Source of the DNA: Lysobacterales bacterium UBA5700
Lineage (GTDB): Bacteria; Pseudomonadota; Gammaproteobacteria; Xanthomonadales; Xanthomonadaceae
Reading direction: 5' to 3'
NCBI GenBank assembly: GCA_002420085.1
Contig: DIHI01000094.1
Location: 5,782 to 21,535 of the forward strand
Length of the DNA: 15,754 nt
Part shown: positions 1 through 7,044 of the stretch, one piece after another
How the letters are laid out: every line of letters starts with the position of its first letter
Numbering within the stretch: position 1 is the first letter of the stretch
The notes under the pieces: generated by a model
What the model was told of the DNA's origin: nothing
Database searches by the model: none
Seen by the model: only the letters and a program-made list of their open reading frames with translations
Position numbers and translations under genes: made by a program

Positions 1-1563
1 GTACAGCATCGGCAGCGCGGCACCCAGGGCCGCCAGTTCCTGCCTCAGTCGCATCAGGCCGGCCCGGACATCGAGCCCCTGCCAGGCCAGTTCGGCACGC
101 GCCGCGATCACCGGATCGACCGGATAGGGATTGCGGGCGGTCACCAGTTGCTCGGGATCGCCGTAGAAATGCTGGTGGAAATGCACGATCCACGAGCGGG
201 CGATCTCGCCCAGGCTGACCGACATGCTGACCGGGCCGATCAGATAGCGCACCTGGGGATGCTCCCGAAGATAGGCCCCGATCCCCTGCCAGAGGTAGTC
301 CAGACTGCGTCCGCCCTGATAGCGCGGCTGGACGAAGCTGCGGCCCAGTTCCACCGCGCTGTCGAGAAAGCCGCGCGCGGCCGGGCTGTAGTCGAACAGG
401 GTGCTGGAATACAGGCCCTCGCAGCCCTGCTCCGGCAGGATTCGCCAGGCTTCGCCGAGTCGGTAGGCGCCGGCGATCTCCAGGGCGTCGCGATCCCACA
501 ACACGACATGGCGGTAGCTCAGATCGTAACGATCGAGGTCGCGCTTGAGGCCGGTGCCTTCGGCGACCTTGCGGAAAGTCAGTTCGCGCAGGCGGCCGAT
601 CTCGCGCAGGGCGGCGCTGTCGGGCTTGCCATCGAGCAGGACGATGCGCTTGCCATCGCTGGTGGTGCCGAGATCGCGCCCGGCACGCAGGTCGCGGGCG
701 ACCGCCTGCGGCTTCTCCGGGTGAGCGATGGCGCTGGACGTGGTGAATTTCGGCGGCTTGCGCATGCCCAGCCGGTAGACATGGGCACGCATGCGCTGGG
801 CGACGTGACGATCCTCCAGGCCGCTCTCGAACAGGGCCGCCGGCTGGATCAGTTCGCCGATGGTCAGGGTCAGGTGGGAGCGGTCGCGACTGAGCATCTC
901 GCGCGGCAGCATCAGGGTCGCCAGCGGCTTGGCCAGCATCGAAATCCCGTAGAAGGCCGACGAGTTGCGGGCGGCGATGTGGATCGGCAGGACCGGCGTA
1001 CCGGTCTTGCGGGCAAACCGCAGAAAGCCATCCGACCAGCGACCGTCGCGGACGCCGTTCGGACGCAGCCGGCTGACCTCACCGGCCGGGAACAGGATGA
1101 CCACTTCTTCCCGCGCCAGACAGCGATAGACCTCGCGCACCTGGGCACCCCCGGTGGCACCGAACACCTCGCACGGCACCAGCAGGGGGGCCAGGCCGGA
1201 CAGGCGGGTCAGCACCTGATTGGCCAGGATCCGGACATCACGCCGAACCGAGCCGACCACTTGCAGCAGGACCAGGGCATCGATGGCCCCCAGCGGATGA
1301 TTGGCGACGATCAGCAGTCGGCCTTCGGACGGGATGTTTTCGAGATCGGTCAGGGCCACCCGATAGCGGGCACCGAGACACTCCAGGGCACGTTCGACGT
1401 AATCGAAGCCGACCTTGCCTTCCAGTCTGGCGAGCAGGCTGTTGATGGCATCCTCGGCGATCACTTGCCGCAGCAGGCCGACCATCGGCTTGCCGATGAC
1501 ACGGCCCGGCCCTTCCGCGAGTCGCGGAAAACGGCTGAACAGGCTCTTTTCGACACTGATCAT
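1..1563 (-). CDS. Bifunctional PlsC-type / GNAT-type acyltransferase (OlsF-like ornithine lipid synthase), 3' end beyond window
   Basis: The frame is open for 521 residues from an ATG at 1563 to the left edge, so the C-terminus is missing. A GGGAGGG ribosome site lies 9 bases upstream of the ATG. Residues about 75-245 form a PlsC-like O-acyltransferase domain, with NHPLGAID at 88-95 (catalytic His89, Asp95; one residue longer than the usual HX4D) and FPAGE at 158-162. Residues about 315-485 resemble the OlsB/hemolysin-type N-acyltransferase (GNAT) family: LDRYD at 343-347, GAYRL at 365-369, ELGRS at 405-409 and LIGPVSMS at 441-448. This order matches OlsF, in which the C-terminal half N-acylates ornithine and the N-terminal half O-acylates the lyso-lipid to give phosphorus-free ornithine lipids at the inner membrane. 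The architecture is seen; the substrate is inferred. Another acyl acceptor is possible. The upstream same-strand gene ends 184 bases away, so it is probably transcribed separately. Confidence 0.85.
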   Translation of the reverse strand, partial: MISVEKSLFSRFPRLAEGPGRVIGKPMVGLLRQVIAEDAINSLLARLEGKVGFDYVERALECLGARYRVALTDLENIPSEGRLLIVANHPLGAIDALVLLQVVGSVRRDVRILANQVLTRLSGLAPLLVPCEVFGATGGAQVREVYRCLAREEVVILFPAGEVSRLRPNGVRDGRWSDGFLRFARKTGTPVLPIHIAARNSSAFYGISMLAKPLATLMLPREMLSRDRSHLTLTIGELIQPAALFESGLEDRHVAQRMRAHVYRLGMRKPPKFTTSSAIAHPEKPQAVARDLRAGRDLGTTSDGKRIVLLDGKPDSAALREIGRLRELTFRKVAEGTGLKRDLDRYDLSYRHVVLWDRDALEIAGAYRLGEAWRILPEQGCEGLYSSTLFDYSPAARGFLDSAVELGRSFVQPRYQGGRSLDYLWQGIGAYLREHPQVRYLIGPVSMSVSLGEIARSWIVHFHQHFYGDPEQLVTARNPYPVDPVIAARAELAWQGLDVRAGLMRLRQELAALGAALPMLY

Positions 1564-1678
1564 GATCGCCGACCCTCCCGATGTGCGGCCAATGGCCAGT
1601 CTGCCGCTGGAATCTGAACTGCGGATGACAGATGGCGAAGGCCAGATCGATCCGTCTCGCGCTGGAATTCGTCAGCCA

Positions 1679-1707
1679 GACGCCGGACTGACCGACAGTC
1701 TGGCGTC
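1679..1707 (-). terminator. Strong hairpin after the grxD-SDR operon, possible terminator
   Basis: Two 12-base arms (1679-1690 and 1696-1707) pair with a single G-U/G-T position around a 5-base loop. The hairpin lies 41 bases past the SDR stop codon on the minus strand and 116 bases before the acyltransferase start. There is no clear T-tract after it, so it may be a factor-dependent terminator, an mRNA 3'-end stabiliser, or a leader structure of the acyltransferase gene. The pairing is seen; the role is inferred. Confidence 0.45.
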
Positions 1708-1747
1708 GGGTGCCATGCGCGACGCCTCCGGCCGAACCGCCCGGACA

Positions 1748-2506
1748 TCAATCAGACCGTTCCGGCGTCCAGATCGTGCCGTGCATGGCCCTGCCCGCTG
1801 CCGACAGCAGATGCACCAGGGCCGGAGCATAGGCATCCGGCTCGGGCCAACGACCCGCATCCTCACCGAACCAGGCCCTGGCGCGCAACCGGGTGCGCAT
1901 CGGCCCCGGACGGAAACCGGCCACCCGCACCACGCTGTTCTCCAGTTCGGCCGCTGCGATCGCGATCAGGCCCTCCAGTGCCCGCACGGCCACGCCATAG
2001 CCGCCCCAGTAGGCGCGACCGGTCTGGTCCGGGTCGTCGATGGCGAACACCAGGGCACTGTCCGGCGCCCGCCGCAGCATGGGCAGACAGGCACGACTGA
2101 GCAACCAGGGTGCAAACAGGTTGACGTGCAGCGGTCGGAAGAAATCTTCGGGCGAGGTGTTTTCCAGTCCGGCCAGGCCCTGGAAGCTGGCCGCACAATG
2201 GCAGATGCCGTCGAGCCGACCATAGTTCTGTTCGATTCGCTCGGCCAGATCATCGTAGTCGGCGGGGCTGGCACCTGCCAGATCGAGCGGGTAGATGGCC
2301 GGGTCGCCACCCTCGGCGGCGATTCGGTCATAGACCAGTTGCAGCTTCGGCACCCGATGGCCGAGCAGGATCGGCTGGCCTCCGGCACGGGCGATGGCCA
2401 GGGCGGCGGCCGAACCCAGACCACCGGCGGCACCGGTGATCAGAATGACCCGCTGCGCCAGTGCATCGGCCGTGCTCGATTGCCCCGGATGATCTCCGCC
2501 GCTCAT
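1748..2506 (-). CDS. YciK-like short-chain dehydrogenase/reductase lacking the catalytic Ser and Lys
   Basis: This 252-residue protein has the classical SDR Rossmann start TGAAGGLG at residues 24-31 and the conserved Asn of VNLFAP (N129). From the pattern AYWGGY and its context it aligns best with YciK, a poorly understood SDR. The active site is abnormal. Tyr170 is present, but the Lys expected at 174 is Val, and the position of the catalytic Ser (157) is Asp within AIDD. The NAG segment reads CAA. The protein probably still binds a dinucleotide but may not do normal SDR chemistry. The ATG at 2506 overlaps the grxD stop as ATGA, which fixes the start and implies coupled translation; the frame is open further upstream but only as a shadow of grxD. 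A hairpin follows the stop. Family assignment is firm; function is unknown. Confidence 0.85.
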   Translation of the reverse strand: MSGGDHPGQSSTADALAQRVILITGAAGGLGSAAALAIARAGGQPILLGHRVPKLQLVYDRIAAEGGDPAIYPLDLAGASPADYDDLAERIEQNYGRLDGICHCAASFQGLAGLENTSPEDFFRPLHVNLFAPWLLSRACLPMLRRAPDSALVFAIDDPDQTGRAYWGGYGVAVRALEGLIAIAAAELENSVVRVAGFRPGPMRTRLRARAWFGEDAGRWPEPDAYAPALVHLLSAAGRAMHGTIWTPERSD

Positions 2507-2829
2507 GAACCGGACGGGCTCGACTCGGCCACCAATCGCGCCAGTTCGCCGCTCTCCAGCAGTTCCAGGGTGATGTCGCAGCCGCCGATCAGCTCTCCCT
2601 GGATGAACAACTGGGGAAAGGTCGGCCAGTTCGAGTAGCGTGGCAGGGACGCACGGATCTGCGGCTCGGCGAGCACATTGACGGTGTGCAGGGATTGGCA
2701 GCCTGCGGTCCTCAGCGCTTCGACCGCGCGGCTGGAAAATCCGCACATCGGAAACTGCGGAGTGCCCTTCATGAACAGGACCACGGGATGGCTGCGAACG
2801 GTGTTCTCGATGGCTTCGGTCGCACTCAT
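2503..2829 (-). CDS. grxD: Monothiol glutaredoxin, Grx4 type
   Basis: This complete 108-residue protein is the usual length for monothiol glutaredoxins. It carries the CGFS active site at residues 29-32, Lys21 in KGTP, WPTFPQ at 68-73 and GGCDI at 82-86, which together bind glutathione and a bridging [2Fe-2S] cluster. Family members deliver or sense iron-sulfur clusters in the cytoplasm, often with BolA partners; no bolA is visible here. The start at 2829 fits the family N-terminus and has GAGGG upstream; an upstream in-frame ATG at 2958 would add a proline/arginine-rich non-homologous stretch. The gene is first in a two-gene unit with the YciK-like SDR (ATGA overlap) and is divergent from sodB, so the two iron-related genes share a 159-base control region. 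Confidence 0.96.
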   Translation of the reverse strand: MSATEAIENTVRSHPVVLFMKGTPQFPMCGFSSRAVEALRTAGCQSLHTVNVLAEPQIRASLPRYSNWPTFPQLFIQGELIGGCDITLELLESGELARLVAESSPSGS

Positions 2830-2899
2830 GCTGGTTGAACCCTCTGACGATGGGCCGTCCGGAACCTGACGATGACACGGACGACACGGTGGGAGAGGG

Positions 2900-2909
2900 T
2901 AGAATTGTA
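2900..2909. promoter_or_regulatory. Overlapping divergent -10-like elements between grxD and sodB
   Basis: An AT-rich island in the GC-rich spacer holds TAGAAT on the plus strand (2900-2905) and TACAAT on the minus strand (2909-2904), overlapping by two bases. These could be sigma-70 -10 boxes for sodB and grxD respectively. I cannot see a convincing -35 box for either. The minus-strand nonamer GCTTACAAT recurs upstream of purE. Confidence 0.35.
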
Positions 2910-2924
2910 AGCCCTTCGCCGGAC

Positions 2925-2940
2925 CGAAGCCCTGGCTTCG
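2925..2940. repeat. Palindrome in the grxD/sodB spacer (operator or leader hairpin)
   Basis: The arms CGAAGCC (2925-2931) and GGCTTCG (2934-2940) are exact inverted copies around a CT centre. The element lies between the -10-like island and the sodB ATG, so it would fall in the sodB 5' leader. It could bind a regulator or fold as a short RNA hairpin. It does not resemble a Fur box. Confidence 0.4.
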
Positions 2941-2988
2941 CCGGCACCCACCGTCCACGCCTCACCCCACGTTACGGAGAACCCGACC

Positions 2989-3567
2989 ATGGCCATCGAA
3001 CTGCCCGCCCTGCCCTACGCCCGCGATGCCCTGGCGCCGCACATCTCGGCCGAGACCATCGATTTCCACTACGGCAAGCACCACCAGACCTACGTAACCA
3101 ACCTCAACAAGCTGATCGAGGGCACCGAGTTCGCTGATCTCGACCTCGAAGCGATCGTCCGCAAGTCCCAGGGCGGCATGTTCAACAACGCCGCCCAGGT
3201 CTGGAACCACACGTTCTACTGGAACTGCCTCAAGCCGGGCGGTGGCGGCGAGCCCAAGGGCAAGCTGGCCGAAGCCCTGGACAAGGCGTTCGGTTCGTTC
3301 GAGCGGTTCAAGGAACAGTTCACCCAGACCGCGATCGGCACCTTCGGGTCCGGCTGGGCCTGGCTGGTCCAGCGCGAGGACGGCTCGCTCGGCCTGGTCA
3401 GCACCGCCAATGCCGCCACCCCGCTGACCGGTCCGGACACCCCGCTGCTGACCTGCGATGTCTGGGAACACGCCTACTACATCGACTACCGCAATGCCCG
3501 GCCGAGATATGTCGAGGCGTTCTGGAACCTGGTCGATTGGGACGCGGTGGCGGCACGGCTGCGCTGA
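2989..3567 (+). CDS. sodB: Iron superoxide dismutase
   Basis: This complete 192-residue cytoplasmic enzyme disproportionates superoxide to oxygen and hydrogen peroxide. The four metal ligands are in the SodB positions: His27, His74, Asp157 and His161, the last two in DVWEHAYY. Gln70 in NNAAQVWNH is the second-sphere Gln typical of the iron rather than manganese type. GGAG 8 bases before the ATG supports the start. The gene is divergent from grxD, and the ABC ATPase follows its stop by only 17 bases, so the two plus-strand genes are probably co-transcribed. I see no Fur-box-like sequence in the spacer. Identification is essentially certain; metal choice is inferred from Gln70. Confidence 0.97.
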   Translation: MAIELPALPYARDALAPHISAETIDFHYGKHHQTYVTNLNKLIEGTEFADLDLEAIVRKSQGGMFNNAAQVWNHTFYWNCLKPGGGGEPKGKLAEALDKAFGSFERFKEQFTQTAIGTFGSGWAWLVQREDGSLGLVSTANAATPLTGPDTPLLTCDVWEHAYYIDYRNARPRYVEAFWNLVDWDAVAARLR

Positions 3568-3584
3568 TCGTCCCCGGCGACGGC

Positions 3585-4637
<1,053 letters not shown>

Positions 4638-4754
4638 CCGGCGCCGGGCTTCGACCTGCCTGCTCGGTCCCACCTGCTCGGCACTCCTGGCGCGGGATGC
4701 CGACCGTGGTGTCGGATGCCACCCCGGCATGACCACCGGACCAGGCACGGTCAC

Positions 4755-5909
4755 TCAGTCCGACCGATGGTCTCCGAGCAGGCCCTGCACCAGTGGTTCG
4801 ACCTGGGTCTGCCGATCGAGCGCCTGACCGATCCGCCGCAGGGCCGCCGCCAACGGTTCGGGGTGATCGGCTCGAATCGTGGCATGACCGACCTTGCGAC
4901 CGGGACGCGGAGATTTTCCATAGTCGTGCCAATGGCCGCCCGGTTCGGCCAGGATCGGTTCCGATGCCGGCAGCGTACCGATCCAATTGAGCATCGCTGC
5001 GCAGCCGATCGGCCGGGTCGAGCCGAGCGGCAGGCCCAGGATCGCCCGAAGGTGGTTCTGGAACTGCGAGCATTCGGCTGCTTCGATGGTCCAATGCCCG
5101 GAATTGTGGACGCGGGGCGCCATTTCGTTGGCCAGCACGACCCCATCGACCAGAAACAGTTCCAGCGCGAACACCCCGACGTAATCGAGGGCATCGGCCA
5201 GGCGCCGGGCGTGATCGAATGCCGTAGCCGTCACCGCCGCCGGCAGCACCGCCGGGGCCAGACTGGTCGCCAGGATGCCATCGACGTGGCGATTCTCGGT
5301 CAACGGCCAGGCAACGAAACCACCGCCAGCCTCACGTGCGGCCAACACCGAGAACTCGCGCTCGAACGGCACCCAGGCTTCCAGCACCAGGCCATGTTCA
5401 TGCCCTCCCAGGGCATGCCAGGCGGGCTCGATGTCGGATTCGCTGCGCAGCCGGTACTGGCCCTTGCCGTCGTAACCGAGCCGGCGGGTCTTGAGCACCG
5501 CCGGCAGGCCGATGCGCGCCACCGCCGCCCGCAGTGATGCGCGATCGGCGACTTCGGCATAGGCCGCGACCGGCACACCGAGCGTATCGAACAGGCGCTT
5601 CTCCGCCAGCCGATCCTGCGCCAGTGCCAGCGCACGCGGCGCCGGAAACACCGGAATCCGCTCAGCCAGCCACTCGGCACTGTCGGCCGGGACATTCTCG
5701 AAATCGAACGTGGCGACATCGACCCGAGCGGCGAATTCAGCCAAGGCGTTGCGATCGCGATAATCGGCGATCAGTTGTGGCACGAACTGGCCGGCACAGG
5801 CATCCGGGGCTGAATCGAGCACCAGGAAGCGCAGACCGAGCGGCGCACCGGCCAAGGCCAGCATGCGCGCCAGTTGCCCCCCGCCGAGAATTCCGACCGT
5901 GGTGCTCAC
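4755..5909 (-). CDS. purK: N5-carboxyaminoimidazole ribonucleotide synthase (PurK)
   Basis: This complete 384-residue ATP-grasp enzyme converts AIR, ATP and bicarbonate to N5-CAIR in de novo purine synthesis. Visible family hallmarks are [11 protein letters not shown] at 6-16, FDFENVP in the N-terminal domain, [12 protein letters not shown] in the ATP-binding core, and the C-terminal [13 protein letters not shown] metal and ATP site. The start is GTG at 5909, overlapping the purE stop as GTGA, so translation is coupled and PurK and PurE are made together; PurE uses the unstable N5-CAIR product. The gene converges on the ABC ATPase with 117 bases between stops. That spacer has a small hairpin (ATGCC/GGCAT near 4718-4732) but no T-tract. 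Confidence 0.97.
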   Translation of the reverse strand: MSTTVGILGGGQLARMLALAGAPLGLRFLVLDSAPDACAGQFVPQLIADYRDRNALAEFAARVDVATFDFENVPADSAEWLAERIPVFPAPRALALAQDRLAEKRLFDTLGVPVAAYAEVADRASLRAAVARIGLPAVLKTRRLGYDGKGQYRLRSESDIEPAWHALGGHEHGLVLEAWVPFEREFSVLAAREAGGGFVAWPLTENRHVDGILATSLAPAVLPAAVTATAFDHARRLADALDYVGVFALELFLVDGVVLANEMAPRVHNSGHWTIEAAECSQFQNHLRAILGLPLGSTRPIGCAAMLNWIGTLPASEPILAEPGGHWHDYGKSPRPGRKVGHATIRADHPEPLAAALRRIGQALDRQTQVEPLVQGLLGDHRSD

Positions 5910-6439
5910 GCGGGCGGCGGCGATCGCGGATCGAGCGCGGCGAGCACGGCTTCGGTCTGTTCGGCACGGAAGCGGCCCAGTGCGGCAGCGATCGCCGGGT
6001 GCTCGGGCGCCAGGATCGCGGCAGCGAACAGCGCGGCATTGGCCGCACCCGCCGGGCCGATCGCGAAGGTCGCCACCGGCACCCCGGCCGGCATCTGGAC
6101 GATCGACAGCAGCGAGTCGAGGCCATTCAGTGCCTGCGAGCGCACCGGCACGCCCAACACCGGCACCGCCGTCTTGGCCGCCAGCATGCCGGGCAGGTGC
6201 GCCGCACCGCCGGCACCGGCGATGATTGCCCGCAGGCCGCGACCACAGGCGGCCTCGGCATAGCCGAACAGACGATCGGGCGTGCGGTGCGCCGAAACCA
6301 CGGTCACTTCATGGGCGATGCCCAGATCGGCGAGCCGCTGACTGGCGACCTGCATGGTCTCCCAGTCGGAACGGGAGCCCATGACCACACCGACCAGAGG
6401 CGGGCCGTTCGGAGGCGGAAGGTCGGAACCGAGGGTCAT
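5906..6439 (-). CDS. purE: N5-carboxyaminoimidazole ribonucleotide mutase (PurE, class I)
   Basis: This 177-residue protein rearranges N5-CAIR to CAIR, the step after PurK. It shows MGSRSDW at 20-26, SAHRTP at 49-54 with catalytic His51, [11 protein letters not shown] at 75-85 and a typical C-terminus ending in LDPRSPPPA. The pairing with purK and the GSRSDW form mark the bacterial class I enzyme. ATG 6439 gives a family-length N-terminus; the frame is open much further upstream without similarity. The Shine-Dalgarno sequence is weak, and a small upstream frame (6594-6436) ends with its TGA overlapping this ATG, so initiation might rely on coupling. A minus-strand TACAAT at 6637-6632 may be the -10 box, giving a leader of nearly 190 bases. 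Confidence 0.96.
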   Translation of the reverse strand: MTLGSDLPPPNGPPLVGVVMGSRSDWETMQVASQRLADLGIAHEVTVVSAHRTPDRLFGYAEAACGRGLRAIIAGAGGAAHLPGMLAAKTAVPVLGVPVRSQALNGLDSLLSIVQMPAGVPVATFAIGPAGAANAALFAAAILAPEHPAIAAALGRFRAEQTEAVLAALDPRSPPPA

Positions 6440-6483
6440 GACGCCGCAGCGCCTGCTGCCGGCCGGCGAGCTACGACCGGAGT

Positions 6484-6519
6484 GTGATCGTGATCGTGGT
6501 TGTGGTCGCGATCGTGACC
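6484..6519. repeat. Low-complexity GATCGTG-type repeat in the purE leader
   Basis: Between purE and the Trm112-like gene the sequence is built of GTGATC, GTGGTT and CGATCGTG units. On the minus strand it would read as an alternating Asp/His stretch, and on the plus strand as an alternating Val/Ile stretch. It looks like slippage-derived simple sequence in a divergent spacer. I see no other recognisable element in 6440-6689 apart from the -10-like TACAAT. Confidence 0.5.
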
Positions 6520-6631
6520 CTGATCCGGTGCTGTCCGGCCAATCGCGTGGCAGGGCTGCACCGATGCCACGTACTGCTGTGTCGGGCGAGGCATGTTCGG
6601 ACGCCGGTGAGCGGGCTGCGGACCAGGCCGT

Positions 6632-6637
6632 ATTGTA
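6632..6637 (-). promoter_or_regulatory. Putative -10 box for purE-purK
   Basis: TACAAT on the minus strand lies in the context GCTTACAAT, the same nonamer found upstream of grxD at 2912-2904. It sits in a GC-rich spacer where such AT-rich hexamers are uncommon. The -35 candidate at 17-base spacing (TTCTCT) is poor. No PurR-like operator is evident. Confidence 0.35.
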
Positions 6638-6689
6638 AGCACAAGCCCCGCCTGAGAGAATTCCCGCATCGTCGCCAATCTCAATCTCC

Positions 6690-6956
6690 GTGGATCGCCG
6701 CCTGCTCGATATCCTGTGTTGCCCTTCGACCCGACAGCCGCTGGCCCTGGCCGGCCCGCGCGAACTGGAGGCGCTCAATCGCGCGATCGCCGCCGGCTCG
6801 GTCCGCGATCAGTCGGACACCCCGGTGAGCGCATCGCTCGCCGCCGCCCTGCTGACCCGTGACCGGCGGCTGCTCTACCCGATCGAGGACGACATCCCGA
6901 TCCTGCTGAGCGAACGGGCCATCGCCAGCCAGGGGATCGCGGACTTCCCGCAATGA
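6690..6956 (+). CDS. Trm112-like (YcaR/UPF0434-type) small protein
   Basis: The 88-residue product begins with the family signature [12 protein letters not shown] and ends with [11 protein letters not shown], the paired elements of Trm112-like proteins. In yeast and archaea Trm112 activates methyltransferases; the bacterial role is not settled. Compared with about 60 residues in E. coli YcaR it carries some 25 extra residues between the two motifs, a form I associate with Xanthomonadales. The zinc-site pattern CPxC is broken: Cys11 is kept but the second Cys is Thr14, and there is no second pair, so zinc binding is doubtful. The start is GTG at 6690. It is divergent from purE and leads the plus-strand run towards DUF1631 and nadC, with 88 bases to the next start. 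Confidence 0.88.
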   Translation: MDRRLLDILCCPSTRQPLALAGPRELEALNRAIAAGSVRDQSDTPVSASLAAALLTRDRRLLYPIEDDIPILLSERAIASQGIADFPQ

Positions 6957-7044
6957 CCGCGACGGATCTCCGGCCGCCGCGCCGGACCGCACCACCCGAT
7001 CTTAGACCACCCGATCTGCGGCCATCCGACCGGAGCCCGCGACC

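Noticed and set aside
148..1617. Plus-strand open frame of 489 codons opposite the acyltransferase gene
   Set aside because: It is rich in Gln, Asp, Ala and His without any family motif, and the opposite strand holds a clear two-domain acyltransferase. It is a GC-driven antisense shadow.
2830..2988. Fur box controlling grxD and sodB
   Set aside because: No stretch resembling the AT-rich GATAATGATAATCATTATC consensus is present in the spacer.
6440..6689. Purine riboswitch or PurR operator before purE
   Set aside because: No purine aptamer-like core or PurR-like palindrome could be recognised in the spacer by eye; covariance-model search would be needed to exclude it fully.
6484..6828. Plus-strand small frame starting with a Val/Ile run, resembling a membrane peptide
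   Set aside because: The hydrophobic run is just the reading of the GTGATC simple repeat, the rest lacks family features, and the frame overlaps the well-supported Trm112-like gene.
6991..7017. Two copies of ACCACCCGATCT 15 bases apart before the DUF1631 gene
   Set aside because: The repeat is short, in a proline/arginine-codon-like GC-rich spacer, and has no dyad symmetry; chance or slippage is sufficient.
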